64,000 nt of DNA. It comes from Amycolatopsis sp. 195334CR. GTDB lineage: Bacteria; Actinomycetota; Actinomycetes; Mycobacteriales; Pseudonocardiaceae. The position numbers and the translations under genes were made by a program. The stretch lies in assembly GCF_017309385.1 (NCBI RefSeq), contig NZ_JAFJMJ010000002.1, positions 1,922,001 to 1,986,000 on the forward strand, read 5' to 3'. Positions 22,075 through 30,604 of the stretch are shown one piece after another; the stretch's first letter is position 1; each line of letters begins with the position of its first letter. The notes below the pieces were generated by a model that saw only the letters and a program-made list of their open reading frames with translations, made no database searches and had not been told where the DNA came from.

Positions 22075-23473
22075 GGCCAACGATAGCACCACGCGGATCA
22101 TGCAGGGCCTGCGCGCGTGGATCGCCGAAGCGCCCCCGGGTGCGCGCGTGCCGTCCAACCGCGCGCTGGTGGCCGAGTACGGGGCCAGCCCGATCACCGT
22201 GCAGAAGGCGATGCGCGCGCTCGGCGCGCTCGGGTTGATCGAAAGCCGGCCGGGGGTGGGCACCTTCGTCCGTGCCGTGCGTCAGGCCCGCCCGCTCGAC
22301 TTCGGCTGGCAGACCGCCGCGCTGCGGTCCCCGCAGGCGCCGATCCCGGCCCTGTCGACCCCGTTGCGCAGCATCTCGCCGGACGCGATCGGCCTGCACG
22401 CCGGTTTCCCGGACCGGGCGCTGCTGCCGGAACGCCTGGTCCGGAGCGCGCTCACCCGCGCCGCGCGCACCGACGCGGCGCTGACCCGGCCCGCCACCGC
22501 CGGCCTGCTCGAACTGCGGACCTGGTTCGCCACCGAACTCGCCGAGGCCACCCCCGCCGGGCTGACCCCGCCCGCCGCCCGCGACGTGGTGATCCTGCCC
22601 GGCAGCCAGAGCGGGCTCAGCTCGATCTTCCGCGCGCTGGTCGGCTTCGGGCAGCCACTGCTGCTCGAATCGCCGACCTACTGGGGCGCGATCCTCGCCG
22701 CCGCACAGGCCGGGGTGCACGTGGTCCCGGTGCCGAGCGGGCCGGCCGGGCCCGATCCGGACGAACTCGCGCGTGCCTTCGACGAAACCGGGGCGCGCGT
22801 GTTCTACGCCCAGCCCAACTTCGCCAATCCGACCGGCGCGCAGTGGCCCGCCGAACGCGGCGAGCGGATCCTCGACGTCGTCCGCGCCCGCGGTGCTTTC
22901 CTGGTCGAGGACGACTGGGCCCACGACTTCGGCATCGACGCCACCGTGCGCCCGCTCGCCACACTGGACGACAACGGCCACGTGGTCTACCTGCGGTCGC
23001 TGACCAAGAGCGTGTCACCGACCATGCGGGTCGCCGCGGTGATCGCCCGCGGCCCGGCCCGCGACCGCGTGCTCGCCGACCGGGGCGCGGAATCCATGTA
23101 CGTCAGCGGTTTGCTGCAGGCCGCCGCGCTGGACGTGGTCACCCAGCCGGGCTGGCACACGCACCTGCGCGCGTTGCGCCAGCAGTTGCGGGCCCGGCGT
23201 GACCTGCTCGTCGGCTGCCTGGCCGAGCACGTTCCGCAGGCCCACCTCGAGCACGTGCCGCGCGGTGGTCTGCACCTGTGGGCCCGGCTGCCCGACGAGA
23301 CCGATCTCGACCGGCTGGCCAGGGAGTGCGAAGCCGACGGCGTGATGATCGCGCCGGGCAACGAATGGTTCCCCGCCGAGCCGTCCGGCCCGTTCATCCG
23401 GCTCAACTACTCCGGCCCGGACCCCGACCGCTTCGCCGACGGCGCCCGGGTGCTCGGCCGCGCGCTCGCCTGA
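22073..23473 (+). CDS. MocR-type GntR regulator with aminotransferase domain
   Basis: A 466-residue fusion. The GntR winged helix (residues ~5-70) reads TRIMQGLRAWIAEAPPGARV, PSNRALVAEYGASPITVQKA and IESRPGVGTFV. The fold-type I aminotransferase domain (residues ~100-460) has DVVILPGSQSGLSSIFRALV, the cofactor-binding FYAQPNFANPTGAQW and VEDDWAHDFG, and the PLP Lys in YLRSLTKSVSPTMRVA. MocR proteins sense PLP or amino-substrates and control nearby transport or metabolic genes. Divergent overlap with the EamA gene points to that target. No Shine-Dalgarno is seen. Confidence 0.92.
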   Translation: MANDSTTRIMQGLRAWIAEAPPGARVPSNRALVAEYGASPITVQKAMRALGALGLIESRPGVGTFVRAVRQARPLDFGWQTAALRSPQAPIPALSTPLRSISPDAIGLHAGFPDRALLPERLVRSALTRAARTDAALTRPATAGLLELRTWFATELAEATPAGLTPPAARDVVILPGSQSGLSSIFRALVGFGQPLLLESPTYWGAILAAAQAGVHVVPVPSGPAGPDPDELARAFDETGARVFYAQPNFANPTGAQWPAERGERILDVVRARGAFLVEDDWAHDFGIDATVRPLATLDDNGHVVYLRSLTKSVSPTMRVAAVIARGPARDRVLADRGAESMYVSGLLQAAALDVVTQPGWHTHLRALRQQLRARRDLLVGCLAEHVPQAHLEHVPRGGLHLWARLPDETDLDRLARECEADGVMIAPGNEWFPAEPSGPFIRLNYSGPDPDRFADGARVLGRALA

Positions 23474-23487
23474 GTTCTCGCGGAAGG

Positions 23488-23524
23488 GCCTGGGGTGCCC
23501 GGCCGGTCGCCGGACACCCCAGGC
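23488..23524. terminator. Bidirectional hairpin terminator
   Basis: GCCTGGGGTG (23488-23497) pairs with CACCCCAGGC (23515-23524), and an inner CCGGC/GCCGG pair extends the stem. It lies between the convergent ends of the MocR gene (23473) and the neocarzinostatin-like gene (23532), so it can serve both. Confidence 0.8.
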
Positions 23525-23531
23525 GGGGAGG

Positions 23532-24056
23532 TCAGCCGAAGGAGACCGGGATGAACACGTCCGCGGTGCGGTCGTTGGTGGCGAAGTGGTCCCGGCGGCT
23601 GACGATGGCGCAGGTGACGGTCGCGCAGTCGAGGCCGGTGGTGGCTTCCTTGACGTGGATCTGCGCGGTGAAGCTGCCGTCCGCGCCGATCGGGTAGGCG
23701 GCGTTCCCGCCCAGCGGGGAGTTGGTCACCCACGCCGAGGGACCGACCCCGGTCGAGCCCTGGCCGTCACCGCCGGCGCAGGGCGCGGGGCGCACGCCGT
23801 AGCTGTAGTCGTCCGGAACCTGGCACAACGCCACGTAGTACCCGTTCGCCGGGTTGTACCCGGTGCCGGTGACCGTGACGACCTCCCCGGCCACCGCGAG
23901 CCCGGTGGCGTTGGACGCGCTGAGGGTGTGGCCGTTGCGGCTCGCGCTGCCGGGTGCGGCGGACGCGGTGCCGGCGATCGTGAGCAGGGAGGCCGCGGTG
24001 GCGGCGATGGCCACCGCCGAGCGGGTCAGGTTCCGGCGGGATCTGGCTGACGACAT
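23532..24056 (-). CDS. Secreted neocarzinostatin-family protein
   Basis: A 174-residue secreted protein. The signal peptide (residues 1-~33) has Arg residues, AIAATAASLLTIAG and a TASAA cleavage site. The mature part looks like the neocarzinostatin apoprotein Ig fold: HTLSASNATGLAVAGEVVTV, TGTGYNPANGYYVALCQVPD and TAQIHVKEATTGLDCATVTC, with two disulphides plausible from the four Cys. Classical members carry enediyne chromophores, but no enediyne genes occur here. The gene instead faces hmuT across iron-box-like sites, which suggests a role in haem capture. The ATG at 24056 follows GAAGGGA. Confidence 0.8.
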   Translation of the reverse strand: MSSARSRRNLTRSAVAIAATAASLLTIAGTASAAPGSASRNGHTLSASNATGLAVAGEVVTVTGTGYNPANGYYVALCQVPDDYSYGVRPAPCAGGDGQGSTGVGPSAWVTNSPLGGNAAYPIGADGSFTAQIHVKEATTGLDCATVTCAIVSRRDHFATNDRTADVFIPVSFG

Positions 24057-24096
24057 GGGGGAGTCCCTTCGTTCGTGCGCTGTGACCAGCGACAAG

Positions 24097-24150
24097 CGAA
24101 GTGAGCCTAACCTTACTTAGGCAAGGCACGCTATGGTTACCCTCACCTAA
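24097..24150. promoter_or_regulatory. Iron-box cluster (DmdR/IdeR-type operators)
   Basis: Two 19-bp sites resemble the consensus TTAGGTTAGGCTAACCTAA. 24097-24115 on the minus strand reads TAAGGTTAGGCTCACTTCG, and 24132-24150 reads TATGGTTACCCTCACCTAA (15 of 19 against the TTAGGTTAGGCTCACCTAA form). Between them GCCTAA (24105-24110) and TTAGGC (24117-24122) form an inverted repeat. The cluster sits between hmuT and the neocarzinostatin-like gene, so both arms should be repressed by Fe2+-loaded DtxR-family protein. Confidence 0.72.
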
Positions 24151-24176
24151 GTTCGTGTGATCTTGATGGGGGCCTG

Positions 24177-25259
24177 ATGCGAGTGCGGTGTGCTGCCCTG
24201 GTGCTCTGCGTCCTGGCGGTGATCGCCGGGTGCGCGGCCCCCGCGAAACCGGCGGCCGGTCCGGCGGCGGGCACGCAGAAGCCGTTGAGCGAACTCACCC
24301 CGCTCGCCGATCCCCGTGCCTTCGACGGCCCGTCGACCGCGGTGCTCGACCAGGCGGATGTCGTTCCGGTGGAACGGAACCCGGTGTCGCGACTGCCGGT
24401 GACGGTGACCGATCACCAGGGCACCTCGGTCACCGTGACCGACACCAGCCGCATCCTGGCCTTCGACATGTCGGGCACGCTCGCCGCCACGGTCTTCGCG
24501 CTCGGCCTCGGCGACCGGGTGGTCGGCCGCGACGTGTCCACCGCCTTCCCGGCCGCCGCGGACCTGCCGCTGGTCACGGTGAACGGCCACCAGCTCAACG
24601 CCGAGGCCACCCTGCGGCTGCGCCCGAGCGTGGTCATCACCGACACCACGCTCGGCCCGTGGGACGTGGTGCTCCAGCTGCGCGAGGTCGGCGTGCCGGT
24701 GGTCGTGGTGGATTCCCGGCGCGGCATGGACAACAACGGCGCGCTGGTCCGGCAGATCGCCACCGCGTTGGGCGTGCCGGAGGCGGGGGAGCGGGTCGCC
24801 ACGCGGCTGGACGAGGAGATCTCGGCGAAGAAGGCGGAGATCGCGCGCTTCATCCCGGCCGATCCCGCGAAGCGCCCGCGCGTGGCTTTCCTGTACCTGC
24901 GCGGGCAGGCCGGGGTGTACTACCTCTTCGGCCCCGGGTCCGGAGTGGACTCACTGCTGTCGGCGCTGGGCGCGGTCGACGTCGCCGCCGAGCTGGGCTT
25001 GTCGGGGATGCGCCCGCTCAACGCCGAAGCGCTGGCGAAGGCCAAACCCGACGTGCTCCTGGTGATGTCCAAGGGATTGGCTTCGGTTGGCGGGGTGGAG
25101 GGCGCGCTGCGGGTGCCGGGCATCGCGCAGACCCCGGCGGGACTGCACAAGCGGTTCGTGGACATGGCCGACCACCAGGTGCTCAGCTTCGGGCCCCACA
25201 CCGCCGGGGTGCTCGACGCGCTCGCCCGCGCCCTCTACGTCCCGGCGGCGGGCCGGTGA
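24177..25259 (+). CDS. hmuT: Haem ABC transporter substrate-binding lipoprotein
   Basis: A 360-residue lipoprotein. The lipobox is V-I-A-G-C19. After a short linker the cluster A-2/A-3 type metal-chelate binding fold begins with ISRILAFDMSG-like TSRILAFDMSGTLAATVFAL, then GLGDRVVGRDVSTAFP, LNAEATLRLRPSVVITDTTL and KAKPDVLLVMSKGL. The two lobes are linked by a long helix near residue 215 (ISAKKAEIARFIP). This is the HmuT/IsdE-like group of haemin binding proteins. It is first in an operon with permease and ATPase: the permease GTG overlaps its TGA. Iron-box-like sites lie 27-80 bp upstream. Confidence 0.9.
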   Translation: MRVRCAALVLCVLAVIAGCAAPAKPAAGPAAGTQKPLSELTPLADPRAFDGPSTAVLDQADVVPVERNPVSRLPVTVTDHQGTSVTVTDTSRILAFDMSGTLAATVFALGLGDRVVGRDVSTAFPAAADLPLVTVNGHQLNAEATLRLRPSVVITDTTLGPWDVVLQLREVGVPVVVVDSRRGMDNNGALVRQIATALGVPEAGERVATRLDEEISAKKAEIARFIPADPAKRPRVAFLYLRGQAGVYYLFGPGSGVDSLLSALGAVDVAAELGLSGMRPLNAEALAKAKPDVLLVMSKGLASVGGVEGALRVPGIAQTPAGLHKRFVDMADHQVLSFGPHTAGVLDALARALYVPAAGR

Positions 25260-26335
25260 CCGCCACCTCCGTCAGACCCGGGACACCCGTGGTCCCGGTG
25301 CACCGGCCGCGGGTGCGCGCGACGCTCGTGTTTGTGCTGCTGGCCGCCGGTGCCGTGGTGGTCAGTCTCTTTTCCGCCGCGTCCGGCCAGTTCGGCATCC
25401 CGGTCGCGGACGTGGTGAACTCGGTGCTGCACCGGGTCGGGCTGGGCTCGCCACCGGCCGACCCGTTCGCCGAGGGCACGCTGTGGGAGGTCCGGTTCCC
25501 GCGCGTGGTGATGGCGTTGCTGGTCGGCGGTGTGCTGGGGGTCAGCGGCGCGCTGATGCAGGGGCTGTTCGGCAACCCGCTGGCGGAACCGGCGGTGGTC
25601 GGGGTTTCCTCCGGGGCCGCGGTCGGCGCGTGTCTGTCCATTGTGTTCGGCTGGACCTTCTTCGGCGAGTTCACCACCCCGGCACTGGCGTTCGCCGCCG
25701 GGCTGGTCACCACGCTGTCGGTGTACCTGCTCTCGCGGTCGCGTGGCCGCGCGGAGGTGGTGACGCTGCTGCTCACCGGGGTCGCGGTGAACGCGGTGGC
25801 CGGGGCCGGGATCGCCTTCCTGACCTTTCTCGGCGACCAGGCCTCCCGTGAGCAGATCGTGTTCTGGCAACTGGGTTCGCTGGCGTCGAGCCGGTGGTCC
25901 TTCGTGGCCACCGCCGGCCCGCCCGCGCTGGCCGCGGTGCTGGTCGCGCTGGTGCTGGCGCCGAAACTGGACCTGCTCGCGCTCGGCGACCGGCAGGCCA
26001 GGCACCTCGGGGTGAACGTGGAGGTGCTGCGGCTGGTGGCGATCGTCGCGGTGGCGCTGTCGGTGTCGGCCGCGGTGTCCTACTCGGGCATCATCGGCTT
26101 CGTCGGACTCGTCGTACCGCACCTGCTCCGGATGGTCCTCGGGCCCGGTCACCGCGTACTGGTGCCCGCGAGCCTGCTCGGTGGTGCACTGCTGCTCGCC
26201 GCCGCCGACCTGTTCGCCCGCACCCTGATCGAGTACGCGGACCTGCCCATCGGCATGCTCACCGCGCTGGTCGGCGGGCCGTTCTTCTTCTGGCTGCTGC
26301 TGCGAACGCGGCAGCGATCGGGGGGCTGGGCATGA
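25256..26335 (+). CDS. hmuU: Haem ABC transporter permease (FecCD family)
   Basis: A 359-residue FecCD-type permease with about ten transmembrane segments. Hallmarks are VRFPRVVMALLVGGVLGVSG, GALMQGLFGNPLAEPAVVGV, the SSGAAVGA loop, REQIVFWQLGSLASSRWSF, and the coupling region GFVGLVVPHLLRMVLGPGHR. It dimerises in the membrane and passes haem from HmuT to the cytoplasm. The GTG start (25256-25258) overlaps the hmuT stop by 4 nt, and its own stop overlaps the hmuV ATG by 4 nt, so the three are tightly coupled. Confidence 0.93.
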   Translation: MTATSVRPGTPVVPVHRPRVRATLVFVLLAAGAVVVSLFSAASGQFGIPVADVVNSVLHRVGLGSPPADPFAEGTLWEVRFPRVVMALLVGGVLGVSGALMQGLFGNPLAEPAVVGVSSGAAVGACLSIVFGWTFFGEFTTPALAFAAGLVTTLSVYLLSRSRGRAEVVTLLLTGVAVNAVAGAGIAFLTFLGDQASREQIVFWQLGSLASSRWSFVATAGPPALAAVLVALVLAPKLDLLALGDRQARHLGVNVEVLRLVAIVAVALSVSAAVSYSGIIGFVGLVVPHLLRMVLGPGHRVLVPASLLGGALLLAAADLFARTLIEYADLPIGMLTALVGGPFFFWLLLRTRQRSGGWA

Positions 26336-27105
26336 GCGTGGTCGCCGAAGCGCGGTCGATCCGGGTGGTCGCGGGCGGGAAAGCTTTGCTGGACAGGGTT
26401 TCCCTGGCCGTGCGGGCCGGGGAGGTGCTGGCGCTGGTCGGGCCGAACGGGGCCGGGAAGTCGACCGCGCTGGGTGTGCTCGCCGGGGACATCCGGCCGT
26501 CGGACGGCGAGGTCCGCATCGACGGCCGTGCCATCGGCGAATGGTCCACAAAGGAGCTCGCCCGGCGCCGATCGGTGCTGCCGCAGCACAATCCGCTGTC
26601 GTTCCCGTTCGACGTCGATTCCGTGGTGCGCATGGGCAGGGTGCCGTGGGCGGGCACGGAGGCCGAAGCCGAGGACGACGTCGTGGTCGCCGACGCGCTG
26701 CGGGCCACCGACGTGACGCACCTGGTGACGCGCCGGTACCCGACGCTGTCCGGTGGTGAGCAGGCCCGCGTCGCGCTGGCCAGGGTCTTCGCGCAGAACA
26801 CCGATCTGCTGCTGCTCGACGAACCGACCGCCGCGCTGGACCTGCGGCACCAGGAGGAGGTCCTCCGCCTGGCCCGCCTCCGGGCGCGAGCGGGCGCGGC
26901 GGTGCTGGTGGTGCTGCACGACCTCGGCCTGGCGGCGGCCTATGCGGACCGGATTGCCGTGCTCGACCGCGGCCGCCTCGCCGCGCTCGGCCCGCCCGGT
27001 CAGGTCTGCACCGGCGAACTGCTGAGCGAGGTCTACCACCACCCGGTCGAGGTGGTGGCCCACCCGCGAACCGGCCTGCCCCTGATCCTTCCGCTGCGAG
27101 ACTGA
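26332..27105 (+). CDS. hmuV: Haem ABC transporter ATPase
   Basis: A 257-residue ATPase. Walker A is GPNGAGKST, the Q-loop region is SVLPQHNPLSFPFDVDSVVR, the signature is LSGGEQARVALARVF, Walker B is LLLLDEPTAALD, and the H-loop is VVLHDLGLAAAYAD. The order HmuT-HmuU-HmuV and the F-P-F-D-V segment after the Q-loop fit the haemin/siderophore importer subfamily. It powers import through HmuU. It is followed within 13 bp by the anchored Ig-like protein gene. Confidence 0.93.
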   Translation: MSVVAEARSIRVVAGGKALLDRVSLAVRAGEVLALVGPNGAGKSTALGVLAGDIRPSDGEVRIDGRAIGEWSTKELARRRSVLPQHNPLSFPFDVDSVVRMGRVPWAGTEAEAEDDVVVADALRATDVTHLVTRRYPTLSGGEQARVALARVFAQNTDLLLLDEPTAALDLRHQEEVLRLARLRARAGAAVLVVLHDLGLAAAYADRIAVLDRGRLAALGPPGQVCTGELLSEVYHHPVEVVAHPRTGLPLILPLRD

Positions 27106-27118
27106 TTCTGGAGTGACC

Positions 27119-28198
27119 ATGCGATCATCCGTGTCCCGGCTGCGCGAGCCGGCCTGCCTGGCGGTGGCGGCCGCCTTGCTGAGTCCGTTACCGGCCCAGG
27201 CCGCGGGCGCCACCGTGTCGGTGTCACCGGGCTCGGCCGACCCCGACTACGCCACCGTGCTCACCCTGCGCGGCACCGGTTTCCAGTCCATCCCCCAGGG
27301 CCACGGCGGGATCTACGTGGTCTTCGGCTGGGTGTCGAACCCGGGTGGCGGCTGGCAGCCGAGCCAGGGCGGGTCGACCGGCGAGACCTACCGCTACGTC
27401 CAGGACAGCGAAGCCAAGGACAACAACGGGTTCCAGCGCTTCGTCTCGTTCCCGGGCAGTGACACCGCGACCTCGGCGAACGGCGGGGTGGTCGCCGCCG
27501 ACGGCACCTGGAGCACCCAGCTGGTGGTGCCCGGCGCCCGGTTCAAGACGGTGGACCGGGCGGGCGGGGTGGTCGACGTCGACTGCACGAAGGTCCAATG
27601 TGGAGTGATAACGGTCGGCGCGCACGGCGTGGTGAACACCTCGAACGAGACCTTCACCCCGGTGAACTTCGCGGTACCGCACCAACAGCAAGCGCCACCG
27701 CCTTCCGCGCCACCGCCTTCCGCGCCACCGACGCAGGCGGCTCCGCCGAGCGCGGCCCCGGCCCCGGTGGTGAAGGCGGCGCGCACCGAACTGGTCGCCG
27801 GCGAATCCGTCGTGGTGCAGGGGAGCGGGTTCACCGCCGGTGAGGACGTCGCCGTGGTGCTGCACTCCGATCCGGTGACCCTGCCGCCGGTCAAGGCCGA
27901 CGCGAACGGCGCGTTCAGCTACACCGCGGTGCTTCCCGCGCAGCTGCCCGAGGGCGCGCACCGGCTGGTGTTCACCGGTGCCCGGTCCACAGTGGAGTCG
28001 GCGGCGGAGCTGACCGTGCGGGCGGCCGCGCCGCCGATCGTGGTGACCACCGAGGCGAGCGTCCCGGTGGCGCAGGAGGACGGCGGCGACCGGGGCTGGA
28101 TCCCGGTGCTGGTCACCGGAGCGGTGCTGCTGATCGTGGCGGGAACGGCGATTCTTCTGGTGCTGCGCAAGCGCGCGGCCGCGGCGAAGGGGAACTGA
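27119..28198 (+). CDS. Membrane-anchored protein with neocarzinostatin/HtaA-associated Ig domains
   Basis: A 359-residue surface protein. It has a signal peptide ending PLPAQAAGA. A first domain (residues ~30-190) reads VSVSPGSADPDYATVLTLRG, YVVFGWVSNPGGGWQP and DVDCTKVQCGVITVGAHGV, resembling the neocarzinostatin-like fold. A Pro/Ala-rich linker (APPPSAPPPSAPPTQAAPPS) follows. A second Ig-like domain is TELVAGESVVVQGSGFTAGE. It ends in one C-terminal TM (VLVTGAVLLIVAGTAILLVL) plus basic RKRAAAAK tail. Proteins of this layout accompany hmuTUV in actinobacteria and probably relay haem across the cell wall. The ATG at 27119 has GGAGTGACC before it. Confidence 0.82.
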   Translation: MRSSVSRLREPACLAVAAALLSPLPAQAAGATVSVSPGSADPDYATVLTLRGTGFQSIPQGHGGIYVVFGWVSNPGGGWQPSQGGSTGETYRYVQDSEAKDNNGFQRFVSFPGSDTATSANGGVVAADGTWSTQLVVPGARFKTVDRAGGVVDVDCTKVQCGVITVGAHGVVNTSNETFTPVNFAVPHQQQAPPPSAPPPSAPPTQAAPPSAAPAPVVKAARTELVAGESVVVQGSGFTAGEDVAVVLHSDPVTLPPVKADANGAFSYTAVLPAQLPEGAHRLVFTGARSTVESAAELTVRAAAPPIVVTTEASVPVAQEDGGDRGWIPVLVTGAVLLIVAGTAILLVLRKRAAAAKGN

Positions 28199-28202
28199 AG
28201 CG

Positions 28203-30530
28203 ATGTCCGGAACGAGACGGCTCCTCGCCGCCGCGCTGTGCCTGGCCCTGTCGGCCGTCGCGGTACCGGCGGTGGCGCAGGCGCAGGCCGCGCCGAAGGT
28301 CACCGTCACCCCGTCGGCCGAACTGGATCCGGCGGGGACCACGGTGACGATCCGCGGTACCGGGTTCGACCCGGCCGCCAACGACGGCGCGGGGTACGGC
28401 GTGCGCGTCGGCCCGGCGCTGGCCACGCTGAAGGACCCGGGGACCGCACACGGCTTCCAGGTGGCGAAGCTGGTCAAGAAGGGCGCGGTCGGGGCGCAGG
28501 TCCCGCTGGTCGACGACGGGAGCTTCGAGTTCACCGCGACGGTGAAGTCCGCCTACGACGGCAGCGACGGCATCCGCCACGACGCCGCGCGCGAGGTGTT
28601 CTCCGTGCACACCTTCGGCTGGCGTTCGCCGGAAACCACCTGGGACGTGAGCGTGCCGCTGGCCTTCAAGGGCATCGTGGTCACCCCGCCGCCGACCCCG
28701 GGTGGGCCGGGGTTGTACTGGGGGTTCAAGAAGAGCTGGCGTGGTTACGTGAAGCAGTTCGCCGGGAGTACCGCGCTCGACGGCGGGGTGATCGCCGATC
28801 CGGATCCACGGTGGACCGAACCGCGGCCGCACCTGTGGCCGGTGTCCGGGGTCGCCTACGACCCGGGCACGGGCGGCGGCTCGGTCTCGTTCGCCGGTTC
28901 CGTGCACTATTCGGTGCCGTCCCACTTCATCTGGGACATCGGCATCGCGAACCCGAAGGTGACCTTCGGTGGCAACGGCAAGGGCACGCTGACCGCCACC
29001 GTCAACTACGCGCTCCACGGCACGAAGGAGGCACCGCAGAAGGTCCAGCCCCCGACCGAGGCCGTGCTCGCCGACCTGAGCTTCGCCGGTGCACCCGTGC
29101 CCGACGGCGCGAACCTGCGCGCGACGATCACCGCGGCGACGTTGACCGAGGCGGGCGCGAGCGCGTTCGACGGCTTTTACCAGCCGGGTGCCGAACTCGA
29201 CGCGGGTGCGGTGGTGTTCGAGAGCGCCAAGGCACCGTCGGTGAACCTGGGTGCGGCCTCGGTCGCTCGGGGCGGATCGCTCGCCGTCGCCGGATCGGGC
29301 TTCGCGCCGGGGGAGTCCGTGGCGCTCACTTCGGAGGCGCCGGCGGTGACCGCGACAGCCGACGCGGCCGGTGCGTTCGCCGCGCAGGTGGCCATCCCGG
29401 CCGGGCTGCGGCTGGGGGAGCACTCGCTGACGGCGACCGGTGCGGTGTCGCAGAAACCGGCGTCGGGCAAGTTCACCGTGACCGACGCCGCTGCACCGGC
29501 GCTGACGCTGAGCGCGGACTCGGTGGTGCAGGGCGGTTCCCTCACCGCCAACGGCACCGGGTTCGCGCCCGGTGAATCGGTGGCGCTCACTTCGGAAGCA
29601 CCGGAAGTGACCGCGGTGGCCGACGCGACGGGTGCTTTCTCCGCCACCATCATCATTCCGCCGAGCGTGGGTGTCGGGGCCCATCTGGTCACCGCGACCG
29701 GTGCGGTGTCGCAGAAGCCGGTCACCGCCGCGTTCACCGTGACCGCGGCGGATTCCGCCTGCGTGCTGGAACCCGGCGCGATCGCGAAGGGCGAGCTGGT
29801 GTGGGGCTTCAAGAAGAGCTTCCGCCAGTACCTTGGCAACGGCGCGGGCAACAGCATCACCGCCGCGAACGGCGCCGAGATCACCTCGATCGACGCCGGT
29901 GGCAGCCCGCACGGCGTGGCCACCGGCGCGCACCGGTACGCCTTCGGCTCCGGGACCCTCGGCTCGACGACCGACTTCACCGCGCAGTACCAGGGCAGCG
30001 TCACCTTCGCCTACCCGTCGCACCACTTCACGCTGATCCTGGGCAATCCCAAGGTGGTGCGCGCCGGCGACAGCGGCACGCTGTTCATGGACGTCGAGCT
30101 GAAGACCACCGACCCGTCCGCGCCGGGCAAGCCGACGAACCAGCCCGGCGTGGCGCTGGCGGACCTGGACTTCGGCGCGGCTCAGAGCGAGACTCCGGCC
30201 GGTGCGCTGAGCCTGAGCGGGGTGAAGGTCACGCTGACCGCCGCGGACGCCTTCGCCGGCTTCTACCAGCAGGGCACCGAACTGGACGAGCTGAGCGTGA
30301 GCGTCGGTGCGGCGTGCTCCACGCTGCCCTCGGCGGGCGGTGGCACCGGTGGCGGGCAGCCCGGCACCGGGGGCGGTGGGCAGAACCTGGTCCCGCCGGT
30401 GGCGTTCCGCCCCTCGCTGGCCTCGACCGGCTTCCCCGGCGCACTGCTGGCGGGCGGTGGCCTCCTGCTCCTCCTGCTCGGCGCGGCGCTGCTGGTGCTC
30501 AGCCGGAAACGCGGCCGGGTGGTGCGCTGA
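28203..30530 (+). CDS. htaA: Cell-wall HtaA-domain haem-binding protein with LASTG sorting signal
   Basis: A 775-residue surface protein. Order: signal peptide to ~residue 29, an N-terminal neocarzinostatin-like/Ig domain (~30-158), a first HtaA domain from LYWGFKKSWRGYVKQFAG (~171-345), two tandem near-identical Ig-like repeats (SVARGGSLAVAGSGFAPGES and SVVQGGSLTANGTGFAPGES, ~350-515), and a second HtaA domain from LVWGFKKSFRQYLGNGAG (~531-700). A Gly-rich linker leads to L-A-S-T-G at ~739, a TM helix and RKRGRVVR. HtaA domains bind haem in corynebacteria. LAxTG is the class E sortase signal, so covalent cell-wall anchoring is expected. It lies 4 bp after the previous gene and ends the haem operon. 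Confidence 0.9.
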   Translation: MSGTRRLLAAALCLALSAVAVPAVAQAQAAPKVTVTPSAELDPAGTTVTIRGTGFDPAANDGAGYGVRVGPALATLKDPGTAHGFQVAKLVKKGAVGAQVPLVDDGSFEFTATVKSAYDGSDGIRHDAAREVFSVHTFGWRSPETTWDVSVPLAFKGIVVTPPPTPGGPGLYWGFKKSWRGYVKQFAGSTALDGGVIADPDPRWTEPRPHLWPVSGVAYDPGTGGGSVSFAGSVHYSVPSHFIWDIGIANPKVTFGGNGKGTLTATVNYALHGTKEAPQKVQPPTEAVLADLSFAGAPVPDGANLRATITAATLTEAGASAFDGFYQPGAELDAGAVVFESAKAPSVNLGAASVARGGSLAVAGSGFAPGESVALTSEAPAVTATADAAGAFAAQVAIPAGLRLGEHSLTATGAVSQKPASGKFTVTDAAAPALTLSADSVVQGGSLTANGTGFAPGESVALTSEAPEVTAVADATGAFSATIIIPPSVGVGAHLVTATGAVSQKPVTAAFTVTAADSACVLEPGAIAKGELVWGFKKSFRQYLGNGAGNSITAANGAEITSIDAGGSPHGVATGAHRYAFGSGTLGSTTDFTAQYQGSVTFAYPSHHFTLILGNPKVVRAGDSGTLFMDVELKTTDPSAPGKPTNQPGVALADLDFGAAQSETPAGALSLSGVKVTLTAADAFAGFYQQGTELDELSVSVGAACSTLPSAGGGTGGGQPGTGGGGQNLVPPVAFRPSLASTGFPGALLAGGGLLLLLLGAALLVLSRKRGRVVR

Positions 30531-30604
30531 GCGGCCGGGTGGCGCAGCCGGGATACGTCCGTAAGGTGTAAATCAGACATCCCGAACCTTCCCCCGGAGT
30601 GTGC

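Noticed and set aside
23532..24056. Part of an enediyne antibiotic cluster
   Set aside because: No enediyne polyketide synthase or related genes are nearby; the gene lies in an iron/haem context.
28113..30026. A 637-residue minus-strand open frame
   Set aside because: It is antisense to the two-HtaA-domain protein and shows no family-like segments.
30531..30604. yybP-ykoY manganese riboswitch before the TerC gene
   Set aside because: The leader is only 74 bp and lacks recognisable paired elements of that riboswitch.
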